The notes beneath the pieces were generated by a model. That model saw only the letters and a list, made by a program, of their open reading frames with translations, ran no database searches and was not told the DNA's origin. Shown piece after piece: positions 1 through 5,033 of a stretch of DNA of 6,328 nucleotides. This DNA is from Paracoccaceae bacterium. GTDB lineage: Bacteria; Pseudomonadota; Alphaproteobacteria; Rhodobacterales; Rhodobacteraceae. The stretch spans positions 1 to 6,328 of the forward strand of contig PUNI01000539.1 in NCBI GenBank assembly GCA_003551745.1, written 5' to 3'. Position 1 is the stretch's first letter. Each line of letters opens with the position of its first letter. The position numbers and the translations under genes were made by a program.

Positions 1-34
1 CCTCACGAACCTGGGTGTTGTCGAGTGCAGCCAT
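1..34 (-). CDS. sufB: SufB, Fe-S cluster scaffold subunit (N-terminal 11 codons only)
   Basis: Only the start of this gene is in the window. The minus strand reads MAALDNTQVRE from an ATG at 34 and stays open to the edge. This peptide matches the N-terminus I know for SufB of Rhodobacteraceae (MAALDN...VREG type). A Shine-Dalgarno-like AAGGGGAG (46-53) sits 11 nt upstream. SufB is the scaffold subunit of the cytosolic SufBCD complex, on which Fe-S clusters are built from persulfide sulfur. It lies 66 nt downstream of the cysteine desulfurase on the same strand, which fits the iscR-iscS-sufB order of the isc-suf operon in this group. No catalytic or cluster-binding residues are visible in so short a stretch, so the call rests on the peptide start, the RBS and the context. 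Confidence 0.78.
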   Translation of the reverse strand, partial: MAALDNTQVRE

Positions 35-100
35 TCCGGTTTCGTCTCCCCTTGTCGTCTGCAACGCCGCGCATTCCCGCGGTGTCCCTGTGCCGCGTCC

Positions 101-1147
101 CTATGCCGCCCGGGCGCGGTGGCGCCGGAACTGTGCCAGCCACGCCTCTGCAAAGCGCAGCACATCGTCCTCGGTCGTCTCCGGCCCCAGTGATACGCGG
201 ATAGCCGATCCCGCCACCGCCGCCTCATGGCCCATCGCGCCAAGAACCCGGCTCGCCCGCAACTTGCCCGACGAACAGGCCGAACCGGCCGAGATCGCGA
301 AGCCGGCAAGGTCCATCTGCATCACTTGCGTCTCTCCCTTCCAGCCCGGCACCGCGAAACAGACGGTGTTCGGCAAGCGCGCGCCGCGATTCCCGACAAA
401 AATAGTCTCCTCTGCCGAGCCGGCCAGAGTTGCAACTAGAATATTTCTAATCTCGTCGACCCGGTCCCAGACACCGTCGGCGAGATCGCGTGCGGCCGCT
501 TCCGCCGCAGCGCCGAAACCGGCAATGCCGACGAGGTTTTCGGTGCCGGCGCGCCGGCCCATCTCCTGGCCGCCGCCCTTCAGTTGCGCGGAGAGGTCGA
601 GGCCGGGGCGCATCACAAGCGCGCCCACGCCCTTGGGCCCGCCGAGCTTATGGGCCGAGACGATGCCCATGTCGCAGCCAAGCCAGTTGAAGGCAAAGCG
701 AAGCTTGCCGAAGCCCTGCGTCAGGTCGCTGACGGCGAGGCCCGGCGGCAGATCCTGCACGACGCCGGTCTCCGAATTGGCCAGCTGCAGCGTGCTGCGC
801 GCGGGGTCGGCCACCGTCACCCGGCCATCGGCATCCACGGGCAGGCTGTCATCGACCCAGGCCGCCACGGCGTCATGCTCGATGGCGGCCCCATACAGCG
901 CCCGCCCGGCCAGCGCGAGGGCCGCAGCCTCTGTGGCACCAGAGGTGAACACGATGTCGGCCCCCTCAGCGCCGAGGGCCGCAGCTACCTGACTGCGCGC
1001 GCGCTCCAGCAGCGTCTTGGCCGCACGCCCCTCCGCATGAACCGACGCGGGGTTGCCCACCACATCCATTGCCGCCGACATCGCCTGCCGCGCTTCCGGC
1101 CGCAGTGGCGCCGTGGCGTTCCAGTCCAGATAGACGCGGCGTCTCAT
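101..1147 (-). CDS. Group I (NifS/IscS-like) cysteine desulfurase of the isc-suf operon
   Basis: A PLP-dependent enzyme of 348 residues that converts L-cysteine to alanine and holds the sulfur as an enzyme persulfide for Fe-S cluster assembly. Visible landmarks: SGATE at 69-73 (phosphate/cofactor binding), His91 (stacks on the PLP ring), NSETG at 124-128, Asp141 and Gln144 (PLP N1 and O3 contacts), the Schiff-base lysine Lys167 in SAHKLGGPKG, RAGTEN at 199-204, and the persulfide Cys291 in the loop SAGSACSSGK, which marks group I rather than SufS-type group II. It is about 55 residues shorter than E. coli IscS. From remembered IscS positions (H104, D180, K206, C328), about 26 of these are lost between the His and the Asp, including a helix just before the Asp. 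The start is supported by GAGGA (1155-1159) 7 nt upstream; the stop is TAG. The gene lies 91 nt after iscR and 66 nt before sufB, as part of one operon. Codons 233-238 are unusually AT-rich and carry an operator-like palindrome. Which named orthologue it is (iscS or nifS) cannot be settled here, so no symbol is given. Confidence 0.93.
   Translation of the reverse strand: MRRRVYLDWNATAPLRPEARQAMSAAMDVVGNPASVHAEGRAAKTLLERARSQVAAALGAEGADIVFTSGATEAAALALAGRALYGAAIEHDAVAAWVDDSLPVDADGRVTVADPARSTLQLANSETGVVQDLPPGLAVSDLTQGFGKLRFAFNWLGCDMGIVSAHKLGGPKGVGALVMRPGLDLSAQLKGGGQEMGRRAGTENLVGIAGFGAAAEAAARDLADGVWDRVDEIRNILVATLAGSAEETIFVGNRGARLPNTVCFAVPGWKGETQVMQMDLAGFAISAGSACSSGKLRASRVLGAMGHEAAVAGSAIRVSLGPETTEDDVLRFAEAWLAQFRRHRARAA
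436..450. promoter_or_regulatory. Operator-like palindrome inside the cysteine desulfurase gene
   Basis: The plus strand reads CTAGAATATTTCTAA, an inverted repeat of form NTAGAA-N3-TTCTAA with a single mismatch at the outermost pair. It matches the palindrome in the iscR promoter (1801-1815) at 13 of 15 bases. On the minus strand both sites share ATTAGAAAT exactly. The site covers codons 233-238 of the desulfurase (Ile-Arg-Asn-Ile-Leu-Val), spelled ATT AGA AAT ATT CTA G, although GC-rich synonyms are the norm elsewhere in the gene. The 8-bp palindrome GTTGCAAC (429-436) abuts it. I infer an IscR-type binding site. I found no convincing -35 box with correct spacing on either strand, so whether it serves an internal promoter, an antisense promoter or a roadblock is open. 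Confidence 0.5.
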
Positions 1148-1238
1148 CGCACCATCCTCGCATGCGCCCGATACCCGCCTGCGCGGCCGGGCCCTTGGCT
1201 TCCCGCCGTTGAATCGGCGCGCACGACCCGGCCTGCGC

Positions 1239-1700
1239 TCACGGCTCGTCCACCACCTCCAGGAGGCTCGGCACGGCCGGACAAGGGGTGAGGTCGTTGG
1301 TCACCACGTCGGACAGCCGGGTCTGGTGCAGAAAGACGTAGACATGGGCGCTGAGCCCTTCCCACAGCCGATTGGTCAGGGATTGCGCCTTCGAACCCGA
1401 AACCGCGCCGGTGGCGCCAGCGCCCGTGTGCAGGGCGTTCAGCGTCTCGTCCACCGCCTCCAGAACATCGACAATGCGGATCGCCTCGGCCGGACGCGCG
1501 AGGCGATACCCGCCCCCGGGGCCGCGGACCGATTCGACCAGCCCTGCCCGCCGCAGCTTCACGAACAGCTGTTCGAGATAGGGTTGCGACATGTGCTGCC
1601 GCCGCGCGACCTCCGAAAGCGACACCAGCGCCCCCTCCGGCGCCTCTGCCAGATCCACCAGCGCGACCATCGCGTAGCGCCCCTTCGTCGAGAGCTTCAT
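1239..1700 (-). CDS. iscR: IscR-type Rrf2 family transcriptional regulator, atypical cluster ligands
   Basis: A 153-residue cytosolic DNA-binding regulator. The N-terminal winged helix-turn-helix is typical of Rrf2 proteins: LSTKGRYAMVAL at 3-14, recognition region QPYLEQL at 39-45 including Glu43, and wing VRGPGGGY at 58-65 with Arg59 and Pro61. A dimerization helix follows (about 105-125, SLTNRLW at 107-113). Classical IscR carries three Cys and one His (C92, C98, C104, H107 in E. coli) for a [2Fe-2S] cluster. Here the loop at about 88-107 has no Cys, the C104 equivalent is Ser107 and the His equivalent is Asn110. The only cysteine is Cys140 near the C-terminus. From memory, IscR of Rhodobacter sphaeroides has the same one-cysteine pattern and represses the isc-suf operon, so the role is inferred from that. 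It is the first gene of the operon. GGGGGAG (1713-1719) lies 12 nt before the ATG, and the predicted promoter is about 100 bp upstream. The stop is TGA at 1239-1241. Confidence 0.9.
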   Translation of the reverse strand: MKLSTKGRYAMVALVDLAEAPEGALVSLSEVARRQHMSQPYLEQLFVKLRRAGLVESVRGPGGGYRLARPAEAIRIVDVLEAVDETLNALHTGAGATGAVSGSKAQSLTNRLWEGLSAHVYVFLHQTRLSDVVTNDLTPCPAVPSLLEVVDEP

Positions 1701-1800
1701 CGCCCGGCACAGCTCCCCCGCATCCGCCAGGCGACATTGACCTGCGACGCAACGCCGCTTACTAGGCGCCGTGGCAGAGTCGGCCGCCCGGCCCCCCTGT

Positions 1801-1815
1801 TTAGAACATTTCTAA
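1801..1815. promoter_or_regulatory. Iron-Rhodo-box-like operator in the iscR-hydrolase intergenic region
   Basis: TTAGAACATTTCTAA is a perfect inverted repeat, TTAGAA-N3-TTCTAA, in an otherwise GC-rich region. It contains the predicted -10 box of the leftward iscR promoter, so a bound repressor would block RNA polymerase. The shape fits the iron-responsive motif I recall for Rhodobacterales (Iron-Rhodo-box), attributed to IscR, and autorepression is the expected mode. It lies 101 bp from the iscR start and 80 bp from the divergent hydrolase start, so it could also affect the hydrolase. The identity of the bound protein is inference. Confidence 0.72.
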
Positions 1816-1837
1816 TGTGGTCGTCGCGCTGCGTCAA
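1809..1837 (-). promoter_or_regulatory. Predicted sigma70-type promoter of the iscR-isc-suf operon
   Basis: On the minus strand, TTGACG (1837-1832, five of six to the -35 consensus) is followed after exactly 17 bp by TAGAAA (1814-1809, four of six to the -10 consensus). The -10 lies inside the TTAGAA-N3-TTCTAA palindrome. Transcription would start near 1802, giving iscR a leader of about 100 nt. The leader shows no riboswitch I recognise. The combination of good spacing and operator overlap is the main support. Confidence 0.6.
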
Positions 1838-1874
1838 TCCGCGCGGCCCAGCCAGAGGACCTGAAGCCGTCACC

Positions 1875-1914
1875 ATGCCGGAAATGATGTTCGCATGCCC
1901 GAGGTGATCTTCGC
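1875..1914 (+). repeat. 20-bp imperfect tandem duplication at the hydrolase start, creating a 10-codon upstream ORF
   Basis: Positions 1875-1894 and 1895-1914 are adjacent copies matching at 16 of 20 bases. Both begin with ATG and end with TTCGC, and encode MPEMMFA and MPEVIFA respectively. Because the unit is 20 bp, the copies lie in different frames. Translation from the first ATG gives MPEMMFACPR and stops at TGA 1905-1907, overlapping the first codons of the hydrolase. The second copy is the real start, since the hydrolase frame continues from it. The GGAA inside the first copy (1880-1883) is 11 nt from the second ATG and could serve as its ribosome-binding site. AGAGGA (1854-1859) lies 15 nt before the first ATG. 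Whether the short ORF is translated is unknown. Confidence 0.6.
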
Positions 1915-2548
1915 CGGTCCGGACGGCCGCCTTGAAGGCCGGTATCATCCCCAGCCCGAACGCGACGCGCCCATCGCGCTGATCCTGCATCCGCATCCCC
2001 AGTTCGGCGGCACGATGAACAACCGAGTCGTCTACAACCTGCACTACGCCTTCCGCAATCTGGGCTTTGCGGTGCTGCGCTTCAATTTCCGCGGCGTCGG
2101 GCGCAGCCAGGGCGAATACGACCAGGGCATCGGCGAGCTGTCCGATGCGGCCGCAGCGCTGGACTGGATGCAGACGCAGAACCAGTCCGCCCGTCAGTGC
2201 TGGGTGGCCGGTTTCTCCTTCGGTGCCTGGATCGGGATGCAGCTGCTGATGCGCCGCCCCGACATCTCGGGCTTCGTGTCGCTGGCGCCGCCGGCCAATC
2301 TCTACGACTTTTCCTTCCTCGCGCCCTGTCCGGCATCGGGCCTGATCGTGCACGGCACCGCCGACCGTGTGGCGCCGCCGAAGGACACCGAGGCGCTGGT
2401 GGCCAAGCTGCACGAGCAGAAGGGCATCACCATAACCCACGAAAGGATCGAGGGCGCCGGGCATTTCTTCGAAGAACCGCATATGGAGCCGACGATGAAG
2501 CTCGTTGCGGACTATGTGCATCGCCGCCTTGGCGAGACAACGCGCTGA
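1895..2548 (+). CDS. Alpha/beta hydrolase (COG2945-like), divergent from iscR
   Basis: A 217-residue cytosolic alpha/beta hydrolase without signal peptide or membrane segment. Domain landmarks in order: HPHPQFGGTMNN at 32-43 (loop probably forming the oxyanion hole), RFNFRGVGRSQG at 62-73, nucleophile elbow GFSFGA with Ser108, acid Asp157 in HGTAD (153-157), and His190 in GAGHFF. The Ser108-Asp157-His190 triad is complete, so the protein should be an active serine hydrolase or esterase. The substrate is unknown. Length and the start MPEVIF match what I recall for close relatives in Rhodobacterales, which often sit next to iscR. I chose the ATG at 1895 over 1875 because only 1895 is in frame. 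Its expression could be influenced by the shared palindrome at 1801-1815. The stop is TGA; no convincing terminator follows. Confidence 0.9.
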   Translation: MPEVIFAGPDGRLEGRYHPQPERDAPIALILHPHPQFGGTMNNRVVYNLHYAFRNLGFAVLRFNFRGVGRSQGEYDQGIGELSDAAAALDWMQTQNQSARQCWVAGFSFGAWIGMQLLMRRPDISGFVSLAPPANLYDFSFLAPCPASGLIVHGTADRVAPPKDTEALVAKLHEQKGITITHERIEGAGHFFEEPHMEPTMKLVADYVHRRLGETTR

Positions 2549-2654
2549 GCCGGCCGACGGCGGAATCTTACAGTATACGTCCGCATACCATCTTTCGCCC
2601 GATGGCGATTGCGGCTAACAGGGCGCTGACCGAAACATCGCCGCGGAGGATCGC

Positions 2655-3869
2655 ATGTCGAAGATCAAGGTGGAAAACCCCGTCGTCGAGCTCGACGGCG
2701 ACGAGATGACCCGGATCATCTGGGAATTCATCAAGAAGAAGCTCATCCTGCCCTATCTCGACATCGACCTGAAATACTACGACCTCGGCATCGAGGAGCG
2801 CGACCGCACCGACGACCAGATCACCGTCGATGCGGCCCATGCCATCAAGGAGTTCGGCGTCGGCGTGAAATGCGCCACCATAACCCCCGACGAGGGGCGG
2901 GTCGAGGAGTTCGGCCTCAAGCAGATGTGGCGCTCGCCCAACGGTACCATCCGCAACATCCTCGGCGGCGTCATATTCCGCGAGCCGATCATCTGCCGCA
3001 ACGTCCCCCGCCTCGTGCCGGGCTGGACCCAGCCGATCGTGGTGGGCCGCCACGCCTTCGGCGACCAGTATCGGGCGACCGATTTCCGGTTTCCCGGCAA
3101 GGGCAAGCTGACGATCAAGTTCGTCGGCGAGGACGGCACGGTGATCGAGAAGGAGGTTTTCGACGCCCCGGGCGCCGGCGTCACCATGGCGATGTACAAC
3201 CTCGACCAGTCGATCATCGACTTCGCGCGGGCCTCGATGAACTACGGCCTCGGCAAGGGCTGGCCGGTGTATCTGTCGACCAAGAACACCATCCTCAAGG
3301 CCTATGACGGCCGCTTCAAGGACCTCTTCCAGAAGGTTTTCGAGGAGGAGTTCGAGGAGAAGTTCAAGGCCGCCGGCATCACCTACGAACACCGACTGAT
3401 CGACGACATGGTGGCCTGCGCGATGAAATGGTCGGGCGGCTATGTCTGGGCCTGCAAGAACTACGACGGCGACGTGCAGTCCGACACGGTGGCGCAGGGC
3501 TTCGGCAGCCTCGGCCTGATGACCTCGGTGCTGATGACGCCGGACGGCCAGACCGTCGAGGCCGAGGCGGCGCATGGCACCGTCACCCGCCACTATCGCC
3601 AGCACCAGGCCGGGAAGGAGACCTCCACCAACTCCATCGCCTCGATCTTCGCCTGGACGGGCGGGCTCAAGCATCGGGCCAAGCTCGACGGCAACGAGCC
3701 GCTCAGGAACTTCGCCGAGACGCTCGAGCGGGTCACCGTGCAGGCGGTCGAGGACGGCCACATGACCAAGGATCTCGCGCTCCTCGTGGGACCCGACCAG
3801 AAATGGCTGACCACCATGGGCTATCTGGAGAAGGTCGACGAGTATCTGAACAAGGAACTGGCGGGCTGA
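2655..3869 (+). CDS. icd: NADP-dependent isocitrate dehydrogenase, homodimeric eukaryote-like type
   Basis: A complete 404-residue cytosolic TCA-cycle enzyme that oxidatively decarboxylates isocitrate to 2-oxoglutarate and reduces NADP+. The sequence aligns with the dimeric type that includes human IDH1 rather than the E. coli type. Substrate residues are Thr77 (in KCATITPDE), Ser94, Asn96 and Arg100 in SPNGTIRN, Arg109, Arg132 in [13 protein letters not shown] and Tyr139. Catalytic Lys210 is in STKNT. Metal ligands are Asp250 (RLIDD), Asp273 and Asp277 in [13 protein letters not shown] specificity residues Arg312 and His313 are in HGTVTRH (307-313). All expected residues are present. The start has a strong GGAGGA (2645-2650) just upstream. 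The 106-nt gap before the gene is locally AT-richer (2563-2600) and probably contains its promoter, but no box pair with good spacing was found. A stem-loop follows the stop closely, suggesting a single-gene transcript. Confidence 0.97.
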   Translation: MSKIKVENPVVELDGDEMTRIIWEFIKKKLILPYLDIDLKYYDLGIEERDRTDDQITVDAAHAIKEFGVGVKCATITPDEGRVEEFGLKQMWRSPNGTIRNILGGVIFREPIICRNVPRLVPGWTQPIVVGRHAFGDQYRATDFRFPGKGKLTIKFVGEDGTVIEKEVFDAPGAGVTMAMYNLDQSIIDFARASMNYGLGKGWPVYLSTKNTILKAYDGRFKDLFQKVFEEEFEEKFKAAGITYEHRLIDDMVACAMKWSGGYVWACKNYDGDVQSDTVAQGFGSLGLMTSVLMTPDGQTVEAEAAHGTVTRHYRQHQAGKETSTNSIASIFAWTGGLKHRAKLDGNEPLRNFAETLERVTVQAVEDGHMTKDLALLVGPDQKWLTTMGYLEKVDEYLNKELAG

Positions 3870-3879
3870 CGCGGCCGAT

Positions 3880-3908
3880 GGAGTGGCGCATCGCGATATG
3901 CGCCCTCC
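3880..3908 (+). terminator. Stem-loop downstream of icd, possible terminator
   Basis: GGAG-T-GGCGCAT (3880-3891) pairs with ATGCGCC-CTCC (3898-3908): 11 base pairs with one bulged T (3884) and the hexaloop CGCGAT. The stem begins 11 nt after the icd stop. No T-run follows, so it is not a textbook intrinsic terminator. It could be a GC-rich terminator acting with Rho or a 3' end stabilizer. The complete pairing was checked base by base. Confidence 0.5.
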
Positions 3909-3968
3909 GTCTCGCGCCCGTCACCGATTGGGGATATGGCGGCGTTGCCCCATGACGGAGCCGCGCCG

Positions 3969-4298
3969 ATGCCCTGGATCTATCTTGCCGCCGCGATCCT
4001 GTTCGAGACCATCGGCACCACCGCGCTGCAGGCGAGCCAGCAGTTCAGCCGCCTCGGCCCCTCGATCCTCGTGGTGGTCAGCTATGCCGCGGCCTTCTAC
4101 CTGCTGGCCCTGACGCTGGCCTACATGCCGGTCGGCGTGGTCTATGCGATCTGGTCCGGGCTGGGCATCTGCTTCATCGCCGCGCTGGCCTGGCTTCTGT
4201 TCGGCCAGACGCTGGACAGCGCCGCGATTCTGGGCATGGCGCTGATCATTGCCGGGATCGTCATCATCCAGCTCTTCTCGGCCGCCGCGCGCCACTGA
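3969..4298 (+). CDS. SMR family (EmrE-like) small multidrug resistance transporter
   Basis: A 109-residue inner-membrane protein with four transmembrane helices (about 3-20, 32-52, 57-77 and 84-104). It matches EmrE in length and motif order. Glu13 in LFETIGTTAL is the proton/drug-binding glutamate (Glu14 in EmrE). YAIWSGLG at 59-66 is the conserved helix-3 motif with the Tyr and Trp of the binding site. FGQTLD at 78-83 is the conserved loop before helix 4. EmrE Lys22 corresponds to Gln21 here. Such proteins work as antiparallel dimers exchanging protons for cationic compounds, guanidinium-like or quaternary ammonium substrates. The actual substrate here is unknown. I chose the ATG at 3969 (GGAG 8 nt upstream, start MPWIYL as in relatives) over an in-frame ATG at 3936, which would add 11 non-family residues. 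It is followed after 40 nt by the YitT-like gene and is likely co-transcribed with it. Confidence 0.92.
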   Translation: MPWIYLAAAILFETIGTTALQASQQFSRLGPSILVVVSYAAAFYLLALTLAYMPVGVVYAIWSGLGICFIAALAWLLFGQTLDSAAILGMALIIAGIVIIQLFSAAARH

Positions 4299-4338
4299 GG
4301 GGCTGGACCGGCCCGCCGCGCCGGCGCATCTCGCCCGC

Positions 4339-4941
4339 ATGACCGACCGTCCGCAGCACAGCCTGTTCGAGGATGCCCAGGGCATCGCCTTCGGCACCGC
4401 GATGTGCGGCTTCGGCGTGCATCTTCTCACCGCCGCGGGGCTCGTCACCGGCCAGACGGCGGGGCTCGCGGTGCTGATCTCCTACGCCACCGGCTGGGCC
4501 TTCGGGCCGGTCTTCTTCGTGGTCAACCTGCCCTTCTACTGGCTGGCGCTGCGCCGCATGGGCGTGGCCTTCACCGTCAAGACCTTCCTGGCCGTGGGTC
4601 TCCTCGCCCTCGTCACCACCGCGCTGCCATTGCTGATCACCTTCGACAGGCTCGAGCCCCTGACCACGGCGCTGATCTTCGGGGCGATCACCGGCCCGGG
4701 GCTGCTGGCGCTCTTCCGCCACGGGGCGAGTCTCGGCGGCATCGGCATCCTGGCGCTCTATCTGCAGGACAAGACGGGCCTGCGCGCGGGCTGGGTGCAG
4801 CTCGGCTTCGATGCCCTGCTCTTCGCCGCCGCGCTTCTGCTGTTGCCGCCGCTGCTGGTGCTCTATTCGCTCGCCGGCGCGGTTGTCCTGAACGTGGTGA
4901 TCGCCGTGAACCACCGCCGCGACCGCTATGTCGCCACCTGA
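4339..4941 (+). CDS. YitT family (DUF161) integral membrane protein, short form
   Basis: A 200-residue hydrophobic protein with about five or six membrane segments (roughly 15-35, 38-72 as one or two spans, 82-102, 108-126, 133-143 and 150-190 as two spans). Family features I recognise are GLVTGQTAGLAVLISY at 34-49, the loop with FVVNLPFYW at 60-68, LFRHGASLGGIGILALYLQ at 125-143, and the terminal NHRRDRY at 191-197. YitT-type proteins have no firmly assigned transport activity, so no function is claimed. Longer family members end in a soluble DUF2179 domain, which is absent here. The ATG at 4339 (MTDRPQHSLFEDAQG) is chosen because the longer frame back to 4249 would overlap the SMR gene and add a Ser-rich, out-of-family leader. 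No good ribosome-binding site is visible, so translation may be coupled to the SMR gene 40 nt upstream. Confidence 0.85.
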   Translation: MTDRPQHSLFEDAQGIAFGTAMCGFGVHLLTAAGLVTGQTAGLAVLISYATGWAFGPVFFVVNLPFYWLALRRMGVAFTVKTFLAVGLLALVTTALPLLITFDRLEPLTTALIFGAITGPGLLALFRHGASLGGIGILALYLQDKTGLRAGWVQLGFDALLFAAALLLLPPLLVLYSLAGAVVLNVVIAVNHRRDRYVAT

Positions 4942-5033
4942 TCACGCCCACGTGGAGTCTGACGGCGCGCTGGGGCTGGCGCGATGGCGCGATCCCGGCT
5001 ATGGCGCAGCGGCAGCATCCCCGGGGAACATCG

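Noticed and set aside
15..992. Long plus-strand open frame of 325 codons opposite the cysteine desulfurase
   Set aside because: It is antisense to a gene with all catalytic motifs, is rich in Ala/Pro/Arg/Ser with no recognisable domain, and is explained by GC-rich coding on the other strand.
1737..1765. TTGACC-N17-TACTAG on the plus strand as a promoter for the hydrolase
   Set aside because: The -35 is good but the -10 matches only three of six and lacks the key final T; possible but too weak to annotate.
2549..2561. Possible hairpin GCCG...CGGC directly after the hydrolase stop as a terminator
   Set aside because: The stem is only four pairs and has no T-run; not distinguishable from chance in GC-rich DNA.
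2573..2588. GTAT...ATAC inverted repeat (with GTATAC core) upstream of icd as operator or -10 region
   Set aside because: The arms are only four bases and no -35 with correct spacing accompanies TATACG or TACCAT; left unannotated.
2568..3761. Minus-strand open frame of 397 codons opposite icd
   Set aside because: It mirrors a fully conserved icd gene; the product is low-complexity Leu/Val/Asp/Gly/His-rich sequence typical of antisense frames in GC-rich genes.
4249..4338. N-terminal extension of the YitT-like protein from ATG 4249
   Set aside because: It would overlap the end of the SMR gene in another frame and add a Ser-run and Pro/Arg-rich leader alien to the family; ATG 4339 gives the normal start.
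4978..4993. Tandem GGCGCGAT x2 and nearby palindrome CCACGTGG (4948-4955) upstream of typA
   Set aside because: Short GC-rich repeats are expected by chance in this composition and do not align with promoter elements.
5001..5033. Alternative in-frame start of typA at 5001
   Set aside because: It has no ribosome-binding site and adds residues before the conserved family start [17 protein letters not shown].
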